From assembly GCA_017541465.1 (NCBI GenBank), contig JAFXYZ010000064.1, forward strand, positions 18,885 through 82,884: a DNA stretch of 64,000 nucleotides, in the 5' to 3' direction. Of the stretch, positions 8,724 to 17,333 are shown in pieces. The notes beneath the pieces were generated by a model. The model was given only the letters and a program-made list of their open reading frames with translations. It had not been told where the DNA came from and searched no databases. The DNA comes from a bacterium. GTDB lineage: Bacteria; Cyanobacteriota; Vampirovibrionia; Gastranaerophilales; Gastranaerophilaceae. Position 1 is the first letter of the stretch. The number at the start of each line of letters is the position of its first letter. The position numbers were made by a program, and so were the translations under genes.

Positions 8724-9655
8724 ACCATTTGATTATTTTTTAGGTTGCATTTTTTATCGCAGATGTTTTGACAGTCATCCGAGTAACACGCAGGCTCAGA
8801 GTGTATTGAGATAGACGCATTAACGAAAATTTCTCTTATTTCCTTCTCAATTCCCTCACAAATCTTGTGGCACTCGCAAATAGAGGTGTCCTCCGGAAAC
8901 TGAAGTACAAGGTCAATGTCGTCAATCGGCCCTACCTGTCTTGCTCTTATTCCGTTTTCCTTTAAAACAACGGAATCAGGATAACTCCTTACTATCATTC
9001 TGATTTTTTCCAAATCACTTTCGGGAAGGGAGTGGTCAAGAAGATTTAAAAAGGCTTTTTTTGAAATCGTATAGCCTGCCCTGTAGATGAAAACCGCAGT
9101 CAGAATGGCGATAATGGGATCAAGGATTGTGTGTCCGGTTATTTTAATCAAAATGAGCCCCAGCATTACCCCAAAAGAAGAATAGACATCAGTTCTCAGG
9201 TGCTCTGCATCGGCGTATAAGGAAATGGAATTTGACTCCTTCGCAGTTTTAAAGAGACATTCGCTCACGATAATATTCATAATCACCGCAAAGAGCATAA
9301 CCGAAATACCGATGTTGCTTTCAATTTCGATAGGAACGGAGTGAACAATTTTTCTTGCCGCTTCATAAATAATATAAAAAGATGCGAAAATAATTAATAA
9401 GCCTTCGATAAAGCCAGACATATCCTCATATTTGCCGTGCCCGAAAGGATGGTCTTTATCTGCGGGCTGAGAAGATTTCATAACAGAGAAAAAAGTTATA
9501 AAAGAAGCCAGGAGGTCACTCATCGAGTGGATGGCTTCCGAAATAATACTCAAACTGCCAGAAAGAATACCTGCCCCTATCTTTAACAGTGACAGAATGA
9601 TATTTGAGACTATTGAAAGTCCTGCGGCAAATTTTTTCTTTTTGTTAATTTCCAT
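8720..9655 (-). CDS. cation diffusion facilitator (divalent metal efflux)
   Basis: An inner-membrane metal/proton antiporter of about 311 residues with six hydrophobic helices and a cytoplasmic C-terminal domain. Both zinc-site motifs are intact: HSMSD (H43, D47) in helix 2 and HLRTD (H152, D156) in helix 5. HPFGHGK at 69-75 is the family loop motif. The last 25 residues contain four Cys (CYSDDCQNICDKKC), an unusual extension that could bind metal. The start at MEINKKKKF is preferred over a longer reading; a TATAAT box lies only about 11 bases before it, so the leader may be very short. Zinc or iron is the likely substrate class. Confidence 0.9.
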   Translation of the reverse strand: MEINKKKKFAAGLSIVSNIILSLLKIGAGILSGSLSIISEAIHSMSDLLASFITFFSVMKSSQPADKDHPFGHGKYEDMSGFIEGLLIIFASFYIIYEAARKIVHSVPIEIESNIGISVMLFAVIMNIIVSECLFKTAKESNSISLYADAEHLRTDVYSSFGVMLGLILIKITGHTILDPIIAILTAVFIYRAGYTISKKAFLNLLDHSLPESDLEKIRMIVRSYPDSVVLKENGIRARQVGPIDDIDLVLQFPEDTSICECHKICEGIEKEIREIFVNASISIHSEPACYSDDCQNICDKKCNLKNNQMV

Positions 9656-9766
9656 AGCAAAGATTATAATATAAAATCCCCGAAGTTGTATATATAAATA
9701 TTCTGCTGAGTCTTTTTGCAATATTTAAAAAATATGATATTATAACCATTTAAGGAGAGAATTAGT

Positions 9767-10291
9767 ATGAAAAAAATTTTTGCCGTGATTTTTGTTTTGT
9801 GTTTTGTAATTTCCGGAGCCTATGCAAGCGGTAAATATAAACTATATGATCCCTATGAAGGCGAATTAAAAAATGAAGTTCTGGAAACCAAAAATGTTTC
9901 CAGCTCGGATATTTCAATTGTGAGAAAGAAGCTTAAACCCAGGAGCAACCTTGCTAATTATTCAATGGGTTATGAATATATAATTAAAAATAATACAGGT
10001 CATGACATAACAATAAAAAGGATAGATTCTGCTGACAGAATAACAAGCGGCGGTGCATTCGGCCGTTCCTTTATTCCGCAGAAGTCAGATTTTGTACCCG
10101 GATTTAATATTGCAAAATCTATTCAGACAGATAACGAAACCGATAAATTTATGAGAAGACTTCCCGAAAATGAAACGATAAAAGCAAATGATTCAATGAG
10201 AGTTCTTCTTCTTGCACCCAGAACAGAAAAACACAGTGCAACTTTTGTGTTTAACAATAAGGGCAAAGAGGTTTCAATTCCTGTCGAATAA
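9767..10291 (+). CDS. secreted protein, unknown function
   Basis: A 174-residue protein with a clear Sec signal peptide (MKKIFAVIFVLCFVISGAYA, cleavage near residue 20) and a good AAGGAGAG ribosome-binding site. The mature part is hydrophilic with beta-strand-like patterning (YEYIIKNNTGHDITIKRIDS) and lacks Cys or recognised catalytic motifs. It is probably periplasmic or outer-membrane associated. No family was recognised. Confidence 0.75.
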   Translation: MKKIFAVIFVLCFVISGAYASGKYKLYDPYEGELKNEVLETKNVSSSDISIVRKKLKPRSNLANYSMGYEYIIKNNTGHDITIKRIDSADRITSGGAFGRSFIPQKSDFVPGFNIAKSIQTDNETDKFMRRLPENETIKANDSMRVLLLAPRTEKHSATFVFNNKGKEVSIPVE

Positions 10292-10333
10292 ATTTTTGTT
10301 ATTATCAATTTAGTAAATGTACAATTTGATTAT

Positions 10334-10984
10334 ATGAACTATAAAGTAATAGACAGAGAAAAATACTATCGAAAGGGAGTCTTCCGCCACTTTTCAGAAG
10401 ATTGCAAATGCTCAACATCAATGACAGCAAGAGTTGATGTTACTGACTTTGTTCACTATTCCAAAGAAACAGGCACAAAGTTTTATATCAATTTTCTCTA
10501 TATTCTATCAAAGGTTCTCAATTCTCGTGAAGATTACAGAATGGGATATCTTTACCAAACAGATGAGCTAATCTGTTATGATATAGTTAATCCCACCCAA
10601 TATGTTTTTCACGAAGATACAGAAACTTGCACTCCCGTCTATACAAAATACTATGATAACTATGTAATGTTCTATTCTAATGCTCTAAAAGATATTGAAA
10701 ATGCAAAAAACACAAGAGAATATATGCTCGATATGGCAAATCATCCAAACTGGTTTGATGCGTCATTTATACCTTGGCTATCTTATGACTCTCTGAATAT
10801 TGAATTACCTGACGGTCATCTGTTTTTTGCTCCCATTATCAATTGGGGGAAATACAGAGAAGAAGATGGCAGACTCGTTATGCCTGTGAGTGTCCGTCTA
10901 AATCATGCAATTGCGGATGGATATTTGGTCGCAAATGTATTTCGTTTATTAGAGCAAGAAATGAAATTGTTTGTTAAGTTATAG
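10334..10984 (+). CDS. chloramphenicol O-acetyltransferase-like protein (type A)
   Basis: CAT enzymes transfer acetyl from acetyl-CoA to the 3-hydroxyl of chloramphenicol as cytoplasmic trimers. The 216-residue length fits. The catalytic region reads RLNHAIADGY, giving H191 and D195 at the positions of the catalytic His and structural Asp of the HHxxxDG motif, although the first His of the pair is Asn. SMTARVDVT and FIPWLSYDSLN match other conserved CAT blocks. The gene stands alone between a secreted protein and a terminator next to two tRNA genes. It may be a true resistance gene or a divergent acetyltransferase; sequence alone does not decide. Confidence 0.85.
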   Translation: MNYKVIDREKYYRKGVFRHFSEDCKCSTSMTARVDVTDFVHYSKETGTKFYINFLYILSKVLNSREDYRMGYLYQTDELICYDIVNPTQYVFHEDTETCTPVYTKYYDNYVMFYSNALKDIENAKNTREYMLDMANHPNWFDASFIPWLSYDSLNIELPDGHLFFAPIINWGKYREEDGRLVMPVSVRLNHAIADGYLVANVFRLLEQEMKLFVKL

Positions 10985-10994
10985 TGTACTAAAA

Positions 10995-11014
10995 AAGAGG
11001 GTTCAAACCCTCTT
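10995..11014. terminator. intrinsic terminator between the CAT-like gene and tRNA-Arg
   Basis: Stem AAGAGGGTT / AACCCTCTT with a two-base loop, preceded by an A run. It can stop the CAT-like transcript and, in the other direction, the tRNA transcript. Confidence 0.7.
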
Positions 11015-11025
11015 ATATTAAGAAA

Positions 11026-11099
11026 TACCCCGGAGAGGACTCGAACCTCCAACAATTTCCTTAGGACGGAACCGCTCTATCCAATTGAGCCACCGAGGC
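11026..11099 (-). tRNA. tRNA-Arg (anticodon CCT)
   Basis: On the minus strand the sequence folds as acceptor GCCTCGG with CCGGGGT (ending in a G-U pair at 1-72), D stem GCTC/GAGC, anticodon loop GTCCTAA with anticodon CCT, and T arm GGAGG-TTCGAGT-CCTCT. The outer anticodon-stem pair 27-43 is a G-A mismatch. CCA is not encoded. It reads AGG arginine codons, which are rich in this genome. Confidence 0.93.
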
Positions 11100-11149
11100 A
11101 TGTTTTTTATTATTATAACATATAAAATTGATTTTTACGCATAAAAATA

Positions 11150-11222
11150 TGCGCTTGGCGCGATTCGAACGCGCGACCTCTCCCTTAAAAGGGGATTGCT
11201 CTACCGGCTGAGCTACAAGCGC
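11150..11222 (-). tRNA. tRNA-Lys (anticodon TTT)
   Basis: Perfect acceptor GCGCTTG / CAAGCGC, D stem GCTC/GAGC, anticodon loop CTTTTAA with anticodon TTT, T arm GCGCG-TTCGAAT-CGCGC and discriminator A. CCA is not encoded. It lies about 50 bp upstream of tRNA-Arg on the same strand, probably in one transcript. Confidence 0.97.
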
Positions 11223-11348
11223 ATATTTTATTTTTTACAACTTATACAATAACAAGAACATTTTTTATCGTCAACACTTTTCTTAAAAAAAAGATAATTT
11301 CATTTTCTGAAATTATCTTTTCCTTCCCATAACTTTGCGATGAAGTTT

Positions 11349-11461
11349 CTTGAAAAACCTTCTCGCTCCAACCTGTTAGGCTTTTGCTAACGCAGTCGCC
11401 TTTTTGGTTGTCGCTCAACGGACTCGTTCACTTTGTTCACTCCGTCCGTACGGTTTTTCGC
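11349..11461 (-). repeat. structured intergenic repeat, copy 1 (GAAA...TTTCAAGA element)
   Basis: About 113 nt directly after the stop of the His/Pro-rich protein gene. Read on the minus strand it begins GCGAAAAACCG and ends GGTTTTTCAAGA; GAAAAACC and GGTTTTTC are an 8-bp terminal stem. The interior is purine-rich with short self-complementary pieces such as GGAGTGAAC and GTGAACGAG. Two relatives occur elsewhere in the window with different but still complementary terminal stems. Confidence 0.7.
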
Positions 11462-11829
11462 TAAATACTGAAAAGAACATGCTTTGTTCTTACAGTAAGT
11501 GTTTTGTTGGGATAATAGTATCCGTAAGAGTATGGAGTAGTGTAATAAGGTGTTGAATAGTAATAACTGCCATACGGTGAATTTACCGTTATGACCTGGT
11601 TCATGGGAATCACAGGTGCATAATAATTGTACATTGGGGGCGGTGGCGGTGTACGGTGGTGGTGATGATGTCTTGGCGGGGGCGGATTATGATGCCTGTG
11701 GTGAGCATTTGGCGGAGGGTTATGCATTCCACCCGGTCCTCCGTTATGGTGCGGCGGTGCCGCAAGAACCGTTCCCATTCCGATTGTCATAACTCCCGCA
11801 ATTGCCAGCGTAAAAAGTATCTTTTTCAT
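11461..11829 (-). CDS. secreted His/Pro/Tyr-rich protein
   Basis: A 122-residue protein with a Sec signal peptide (MKKILFTLAIAGVMTIGMGTVLAA). Residues 25-65 are a low-complexity His/Pro tract with clusters such as RHHHHHRTPPPPP, and residues 66-108 are Tyr-rich (YYYSTPYYTTPY). An AGGAGA ribosome-binding site lies upstream. The His clusters could bind zinc, nickel or copper in the periplasm, which is inference from composition only. No enzyme domain is visible. The repeat element follows immediately after the stop codon. Confidence 0.75.
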   Translation of the reverse strand: MKKILFTLAIAGVMTIGMGTVLAAPPHHNGGPGGMHNPPPNAHHRHHNPPPPRHHHHHRTPPPPPMYNYYAPVIPMNQVITVNSPYGSYYYSTPYYTTPYSYGYYYPNKTLTVRTKHVLFSI

Positions 11830-11983
11830 CTTCTGTACTTTCTCCTATGTCTAACTCTTGCTACAATCCTTAAAACGATTTTCTCTCTGAAGAGTTCATT
11901 TTTTATTAAGAAAAATTAAAAGAGGAAATTTTTATTTTGGGGTAAGATTGTATATAATTATCTGATTAAAATATAAAAATTAT

Positions 11984-12011
11984 TTGCATGTTGAAATATA
12001 TGCGCTATAAT
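11984..12011 (+). promoter_or_regulatory. sigma-70 type promoter for the barrel protein gene
   Basis: TTGCAT and TATAAT boxes separated by 16 bp, about 50 bp upstream of the ATG at 12065, with an AGGAG ribosome-binding site in between. Confidence 0.6.
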
Positions 12012-12064
12012 AAGTACCATAAAAACTTATTAGTGTGTGGTGGTAATATTTACAGGAGAAAAAA

Positions 12065-13165
12065 ATGAAAAAACTAAACAAGAGACTTTTATTTTCATTT
12101 CTTGCTGCTTCATTTCTAATGTGCAACAACGCATTTGCAGTAGAGGAAATAAACATGAATGATTCTGACAATTTGAGTTATTCATATATGAATAATCAAG
12201 TTCTCGGAAGCGAGCAATCAGATTATGATGTCGATGCAGTAAACAAATTATCTTTAAGTTCAACAGGTACTGCTAAAGATATTTCTGCTTATATTTCCAT
12301 GTCAGTCAGAGAAAGACAAATGGAAAAAATGCAGAACAAAATGGCAGCACTGGACAATGATTATGTATTTGAGCCCATTAACAATACAATGCCGAACTTA
12401 AATGTATGGGTAAGACCTTATGCATCAATTGAACATGTCAGAACAGGCCAGGGGAAATTTGAAGTTCAGACATGGGGCAATTATGTTGGTGCGAATTCCG
12501 GAATTATTGAATTAAGTAACGGTTGGGATGCCATCATTGGCGGTTACTTAGGATATAACGGCGGTCATATTACAAGACCTGATTTATCAGCCTATGAAAA
12601 CGGCGGTACTCTTGGATTAGAAACAATGTTCATGAAAAACCATTTCTTCACAGGTTTTGATATCAGCACAGGCGCTATGGCTACAAAATTCAATTATGCA
12701 AATAAACATTGGATAACAGGAACTTATTTAACAACAGGTATTTCAAATAAGACAGGATATAACTGGGAACTTGCAGACGGTAAGTTTATCATTCAGCCTT
12801 ATTTAGTTCTCGGTTATACATTTGCACATCAATTTGGCAGAACAAAATATGAATCAACAGTTGAAGCAGGTTCATTGAATTCAGGTTTAATTGAACCGGG
12901 TCTCAACATTATCGGTAAATTTGAAAGCGGTTGGCAGCCTTATGCAGGTGTAAGTTTTGTACAAAACCTCGTAAACAATGATGATTTGTCTTATCAATAT
13001 GCAGTTATGCCAGATATGGCAGCAAGAGGTTTCATCAAATATGGCCTCGGCGTAAGAAAGAACTGGAAAGACAGAGTCGGAGTTAACTTCCAGACATTTG
13101 CAAGAAACTGCGGAAGATACGGTGTCGGCTTCCAGGGCGGACTCGATGTTGCTCTCGGCAAATAA
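12065..13165 (+). CDS. autotransporter-type outer-membrane beta-barrel protein
   Basis: A 366-residue outer-membrane protein. The signal peptide ends NNAFA (cleavage after residue 25), giving a mature start VEEIN. Residues 100-366 show alternating aromatic/hydrophobic strands and Gly-rich turns (LGYNGGHITRPDL, TYLTTGISNKTGYNWEL) like autotransporter beta domains, ending in GGLDVALGK. There is little passenger sequence. The mature N terminus closely resembles that of the BtuB-like receptor downstream (VEEINLDTSED), though this gene has its own promoter and terminator. It could be a porin or adhesin; function is unknown. Confidence 0.8.
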   Translation: MKKLNKRLLFSFLAASFLMCNNAFAVEEINMNDSDNLSYSYMNNQVLGSEQSDYDVDAVNKLSLSSTGTAKDISAYISMSVRERQMEKMQNKMAALDNDYVFEPINNTMPNLNVWVRPYASIEHVRTGQGKFEVQTWGNYVGANSGIIELSNGWDAIIGGYLGYNGGHITRPDLSAYENGGTLGLETMFMKNHFFTGFDISTGAMATKFNYANKHWITGTYLTTGISNKTGYNWELADGKFIIQPYLVLGYTFAHQFGRTKYESTVEAGSLNSGLIEPGLNIIGKFESGWQPYAGVSFVQNLVNNDDLSYQYAVMPDMAARGFIKYGLGVRKNWKDRVGVNFQTFARNCGRYGVGFQGGLDVALGK

Positions 13166-13189
13166 TAAGTTATTTAATTTTTAACGAAA

Positions 13190-13214
13190 AAGGCGGTTTA
13201 AATAACCGCCTTCT
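13190..13214 (+). terminator. intrinsic terminator after the barrel gene
   Basis: Stem AAGGCGGTT / AACCGCCTT with a T-rich tail, just after the barrel protein stop codon. Confidence 0.8.
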
Positions 13215-13259
13215 TTATTATCTATACCAGAAAGCCCTTTGAGTATATATATTAAGTAT

Positions 13260-13287
13260 TTGACTTTTACGGAAATTATGCTAAGAT
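13260..13287 (+). promoter_or_regulatory. promoter for the riboswitch-controlled receptor gene
   Basis: TTGACT and TAAGAT boxes with a 16-bp spacer, placed so that transcription would start near 13294, at the 5' edge of the cobalamin riboswitch. Confidence 0.6.
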
Positions 13288-13400
13288 ATGTTTAGTTTCA
13301 GGGAAACTCCGTAAAAACGGGGCTATGCCGTAACTGTGTGGAGCGCTCGCTCCGAGCCAGAATACCTGAGATGGTTGTTAACTTTGCGAGCACGAGGTAT
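13288..13400 (+). promoter_or_regulatory. cobalamin riboswitch
   Basis: The conserved core is readable: CAGGGAA, then CCGTAAAAACGGGGCTATGCC, AACTGT, and the B12 box GAGCCAGAATACCTG at 13354-13368. A hairpin (GGAGCGCTCGCTCC) lies between the last two. The 3' end contains GAGGT, which is also the likely ribosome-binding site of the downstream receptor gene, so control probably acts on translation through pairing of this end with a riboswitch loop. Cobalamin binding would repress receptor synthesis. Confidence 0.9.
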
Positions 13401-13407
13401 TTTTAGA

Positions 13408-15462
13408 ATGAAAAAAGTTGGAATTATGGCGGCTGCGCTGGTTATGTGCATGTCAATTGGCAATGCCTTGGCTGTTGAAGAAATCAATTTGGATACTTCT
13501 GAAGACAGTATCTCAAATAAGGTTCTCTACGGTGGTGTAAAAGACAGACAGACTTATTATACTTCAGGTTATGCCGAAGACATCAAGAACTCAGGCGCAA
13601 ATGTCAGTGTAATCACACGAAAAGACATTGAAAAACAAAACAATCCGAGTGTTGTTGATCTTCTTCAACACGAGCAGTCTGTTAGTGTACAACAGTCCAA
13701 TGGTTCTCCGGGATCTCCCGCAACCATCAGAATGAGAGGTACTGACAGAGTAAGAATTACCATTGACGGTATCAGAGCTGACAGACCTTCTATGACATCT
13801 CCAGGGGCTGAAGTTCATAACATTCTTTCTGATGATATTGAAAGAATTGAAGTTATCAGAGGTGCACAGGGTAATGTTAACGGTGTCAATGCAACAGGCG
13901 GTGTTATCGCTATGCAGACAAGAAGAGGACATGGTCCTTTCTCTGTTGAAGCATACTCAGGCATGGGTAACTATGGTCAGTTCAAGGAAAGAATGGCTGT
14001 ATCAGGCGGAGATGCCAAGAAGGATTACTACTTGGGTTTAACCTGGTATAAAACAGACGGCGGTATGTGGACTGAGCAACAGGGCAGAATCAGAAATGAC
14101 GACTACAACAACTTCAATGTTGTTGCTAATACGGGTGTCAGACTTCTTGATGACAAAGCTGATTTGAGAAACATCTTCAGATTTTCAAGAGCAAGAAAAG
14201 GTGTTGGTCTTAATTATGGTATTCAAAAGCCTGATGACTACGGTCTTAACTTCGATATTATGGATGTTGTTTCCTGGGATCATGCTGTAAACGACAGATA
14301 CAACTATAATGCTAAGTTTGGTGTTTATCACAATGAATCTGATAACTTCGGATTCCCGACAGCAGACAACGGCTATTATAAAATGGTATCCAAACTGAGA
14401 AGTACAAGATTAGATTTTAATACTCAACACAATTTTGAACTCGCTGACTGGAATACTCTTTCTGTCGGATATAACTTTGAAACAGAGTTCTTTGACGGAT
14501 ATTCTTCCGATATTACAGGCGGTCCTTGGCCTTACAGTTCCACCAGCGGAAATTCGGGAAATGCAATCCAGAACGATATATTTGTTAACGATTTAATCAA
14601 CATCAAAGATATCCTCTTCATCAGAGGCGGTGCAAGATTATTGACAAATAACCAGTATGGTACTTATGTACTTCCTAACCTGTCAGCTGCATTAGTCTTT
14701 AATACTCTCGGTATTGAAGGTGCAAAGACTAAATTCAGAGGCAGTTTCGGTCAGAGTGTAAACACACCTACTCTTTATCAGAGATTTGGTACAATCCCCG
14801 GAATGTTAATTGCTAACCCTGATTTGGAAGCTGAAAAATCAACAAGTTTTGATGCAGGTGTTGAACAGAGCTTCTTCGATGATAAGTTAGCCTTTGACTT
14901 CGGATGGTTCCACCACGATTACAAAAACTATATCAGTTGCCCTGAAATTGCTCCCTGGGTTTACCAATACCAGAACGTTATGGGTGCAAGAGCATGGGGC
15001 TTTGAATCAGGTGCAAGATGGCAGCCTAACGATAAATTCAAAGTTGCTTTGAATTATACTTACACTTATGCAAGAGACAAAGTTTCACGTCAGAACCTGC
15101 CCGGTAACGTATATAACAGAATCAATGCTACTATGTACTGGACACCGACTGACAGATTAAACTTCTTTGCAGGTGCTGAGTACGGTGACGGTGTATATTA
15201 CTATGTAGATAATACAAACCGTCAGCCGACGACAACTCCGTCATACGTCAATGTTAAACTTGGCGGTGACATCAAAGTTATCAAAACAGAAAACTTTGAT
15301 TTGAGCGTACAGGGTACAGTATATAACTTGTTACACCAGAAGATTTCTTTATATAAGACAAGCAATGGTTTAAACGAGTACTATGCTCCCGGTATAAACT
15401 TCATGGCTGGTATATTTGCTAAATATACTCTTCCTGAAAGAGCATCAAAAGAAAAAATCTAG
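13408..15462 (+). CDS. btuB: TonB-dependent outer-membrane receptor, probably for vitamin B12
   Basis: A 684-residue receptor that would import cobalamins across the outer membrane using TonB energy. The signal peptide ends NALA (cleavage after residue 22). A plug domain follows (SVITRKDIEKQNNPSVVDLL, then RMRGTDRVRITIDGIR and IERIEVIRGAQG), then a barrel to the C terminus with SFGQSVNTPTLYQRFG and NPDLEAEKSTSFDAG, common in receptors. The start at MKKVGIMAAA lies 9 bases after a GAGGT site within the riboswitch; a longer in-frame reading would translate the riboswitch. The cobalamin riboswitch and the adjacent BtuCDF-type genes support B12 as ligand. Confidence 0.9.
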   Translation: MKKVGIMAAALVMCMSIGNALAVEEINLDTSEDSISNKVLYGGVKDRQTYYTSGYAEDIKNSGANVSVITRKDIEKQNNPSVVDLLQHEQSVSVQQSNGSPGSPATIRMRGTDRVRITIDGIRADRPSMTSPGAEVHNILSDDIERIEVIRGAQGNVNGVNATGGVIAMQTRRGHGPFSVEAYSGMGNYGQFKERMAVSGGDAKKDYYLGLTWYKTDGGMWTEQQGRIRNDDYNNFNVVANTGVRLLDDKADLRNIFRFSRARKGVGLNYGIQKPDDYGLNFDIMDVVSWDHAVNDRYNYNAKFGVYHNESDNFGFPTADNGYYKMVSKLRSTRLDFNTQHNFELADWNTLSVGYNFETEFFDGYSSDITGGPWPYSSTSGNSGNAIQNDIFVNDLINIKDILFIRGGARLLTNNQYGTYVLPNLSAALVFNTLGIEGAKTKFRGSFGQSVNTPTLYQRFGTIPGMLIANPDLEAEKSTSFDAGVEQSFFDDKLAFDFGWFHHDYKNYISCPEIAPWVYQYQNVMGARAWGFESGARWQPNDKFKVALNYTYTYARDKVSRQNLPGNVYNRINATMYWTPTDRLNFFAGAEYGDGVYYYVDNTNRQPTTTPSYVNVKLGGDIKVIKTENFDLSVQGTVYNLLHQKISLYKTSNGLNEYYAPGINFMAGIFAKYTLPERASKEKI

Positions 15463-15474
15463 TAAACAATTATT

Positions 15475-15510
15475 TCTGCCCTCTGCGTTTATCACAGGGG
15501 GCAGATTTTT
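15475..15510 (+). terminator. terminator or attenuator between btuB and btuC
   Basis: Long stem TCTGCCCTCTG / CAGGGGGCAGA with a G-U pair and a TTTTTT tail. A TATAAT-like box follows at about 15520, so the ABC transporter genes may also have their own promoter. Confidence 0.8.
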
Positions 15511-15531
15511 TATGTATGATATAATAATTTT

Positions 15532-16512
15532 ATGAATAAAAAGAAAACAATAATAATTTGTATATTGCTCATATTGTTTTTGATTTCCTTATATCTCGCG
15601 GTTTTTGCAGGTTATAAGGATTTTGGTGTTAAGATGTTCTTAAAATCTTTTCACCTCTCAAACGATACGGACAGCATGATTTTATCTCTTCTGAGGTTCC
15701 CGAGAGCCGTCAAAGCAATAATTGCAGGTATCTGTCTTGCCTTAGCAGGTATGTTTATGCAGGCGGTTTCAAAGAACCCTTTGGCTGAACCTTATATAAC
15801 AGGTATTTCCTCCGGTGCAGGGCTTGGTATTGCACTTTCCATACTGGTTTTTAACAGTTCAAATTATTCCGTTTTCGGCTTCTTTGGTGCGTTAATTTCC
15901 TCTGCCCTGGTTATTATCTTTTCGGGGCTTAACAGGTTTTCCGTCACAAAACTCATTTTGATAGGTTTATCAATAAATATATTCTTCAGTTCTCTTATTT
16001 CCTTTATAATTCTTGTCAGCCCCGAAAAATCTTACACGATGATGTTAATTCTCTCGGGCGGTCTGACTAATAATGAGGTTATCTCAAACGGCTCTCTGTC
16101 GCTTTTATTCCTGGTTGCACTAATCTTTGCGGGTTTATTAATTCCGAAACTCAATTATTTAAGGCTTGATTCGGATTTGCTCGAAGCAAATAAAGCGAAG
16201 AAGAATTTTTATTTAATTCTCATAATTTGTGTTTCTGCGTTTTTGAGTTCGCTGAGTGTTTTTGCGGCAGGTATTTTAGGCTTTATCGGTATCATAGCCC
16301 CCCAGATTTCAAGGATGCTCTTAGGGCAGGATTACCGCTGGCTCTTCCTGTCAAATATCTTTATAGGTTCAATGTTTATCCTTATTTCTGATTTCATAGC
16401 AAGAGTTGTCGTCTATCCGCTTCAGATACCGCTGGGGTTGATAGTTGCTTTCCTCGGCGCTCCTGTTTTTGTATTCTTCTTAACGAGGAAAGGAGAGATG
16501 TTCCGTGATTGA
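15532..16512 (+). CDS. btuC: FecCD/BtuC-family ABC transporter permease
   Basis: Inner-membrane permease of 326 residues with about ten hydrophobic helices. RFPRAVKAIIAGICLALAGM and NPLAEPYITGISSGAGLG are the hallmark FecCD blocks, and LGFIGIIAPQISRMLLGQD contains the coupling region that contacts the ATPase. It overlaps the ATPase gene by 8 bp, indicating an operon. The family moves cobalamin, haem or siderophores; B12 is inferred from the riboswitch-controlled receptor just upstream. Confidence 0.9.
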   Translation: MNKKKTIIICILLILFLISLYLAVFAGYKDFGVKMFLKSFHLSNDTDSMILSLLRFPRAVKAIIAGICLALAGMFMQAVSKNPLAEPYITGISSGAGLGIALSILVFNSSNYSVFGFFGALISSALVIIFSGLNRFSVTKLILIGLSINIFFSSLISFIILVSPEKSYTMMLILSGGLTNNEVISNGSLSLLFLVALIFAGLLIPKLNYLRLDSDLLEANKAKKNFYLILIICVSAFLSSLSVFAAGILGFIGIIAPQISRMLLGQDYRWLFLSNIFIGSMFILISDFIARVVVYPLQIPLGLIVAFLGAPVFVFFLTRKGEMFRD

Positions 16513-17227
16513 TATTAAAAATCTTTCCTTTTGCGTGGATAATATACAGCTCTTTAAAGATGCCGACATTCATATCCCCAAAAATAAAATAACCGTTCTT
16601 GTAGGGCCGAATGGTGTTGGCAAAACAACTTTATTAAAGATTATTTCTGAGATTATTAAACCTCAGAGTATTGAAATGACAAAGAATTACAGAGAACTTT
16701 TCTATCTTCCCCAGAGAATAAAGTATCCTCAGGGAATAACTCTTGAAGAATACATTGAGTCCTCCTTCTTCAAAAAAAGCTGGAAATGGTTTCTGACAAA
16801 CGAGGACAAACGAAAAGTAGATGAGGTATTAGAACTCCTTGAAATTCCCGACAAAAAGAAAACTCTGATTGATAATCTCAGTTCGGGCGAACTTCAGAAG
16901 GCAAATTTTGCGCTGGGGCTGGTGTCTGATGCGGATATGCTCCTTCTCGATGAGCCGACTTCAAATATGGATTTGGTTAATCAGATAAAAATTTTAAATA
17001 TGCTCAAAAAACTTACGTCAAAAGGAATTTCCACTCTTGTTGTTATGCATGATATAAATCTCTCTTCAAGTTACGGTGATTACTTTATCGGAATAACAAA
17101 AGAGAGAAAGATTATTTCAGCCGAAAAGAAAGAGTTCTTTACTCCTGAAACTCTTCAGGATATTTTTGGTATCAGTTTTAAGGTTATCAGTACAGATGAA
17201 GATTTTCATATCCAGATTTTTAATTAG
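16505..17227 (+). CDS. btuD: ABC transporter ATP-binding protein, cobalamin type
   Basis: A 240-residue ATPase that powers the BtuC-type permease. Walker A is GPNGVGKTT (34-42), the Q-loop Gln is Q70, the signature is LSSGE (125-129), Walker B reads MLLLDEPTS (145-153), and the switch His is H182. Translation starts at GTG inside the permease end with AGGAAAGGAG just upstream. The stop codon overlaps the 5' edge of a structured repeat that runs on into the binding-protein gene. Confidence 0.9.
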   Translation: MIDIKNLSFCVDNIQLFKDADIHIPKNKITVLVGPNGVGKTTLLKIISEIIKPQSIEMTKNYRELFYLPQRIKYPQGITLEEYIESSFFKKSWKWFLTNEDKRKVDEVLELLEIPDKKKTLIDNLSSGELQKANFALGLVSDADMLLLDEPTSNMDLVNQIKILNMLKKLTSKGISTLVVMHDINLSSSYGDYFIGITKERKIISAEKKEFFTPETLQDIFGISFKVISTDEDFHIQIFN

Positions 17228-17333
17228 TGAAAAACCGGACGGGTGGAGTGAAACGAACCCGGTAAGCGAGTGCGAAGTTGACGGTAACGAAGTGAAGTCA
17301 ACGACAGCAACGAGCGCAAAGGTTTTTCAAGAC
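17226..17333 (+). repeat. structured intergenic repeat, copy 2, open in the btuF frame
   Basis: Begins AGTGAAAAACCGG at the btuD stop and ends AAAGGTTTTTCAAGAC. The terminal stem is GAAAAACC / GGTTTTTC; an inner stem GTTGAC / GTCAAC is also present. Copies 1 and 3 share the ends and the purine-rich interior. This copy has no stop codon in the btuF frame, so its 3' part may be translated as the start of that protein. Confidence 0.7.

Noticed and set aside
13336..13407. Extended N terminus of the BtuB-like receptor
   Set aside because: The extra codons are the cobalamin riboswitch; the signal peptide and ribosome-binding site define the later ATG.
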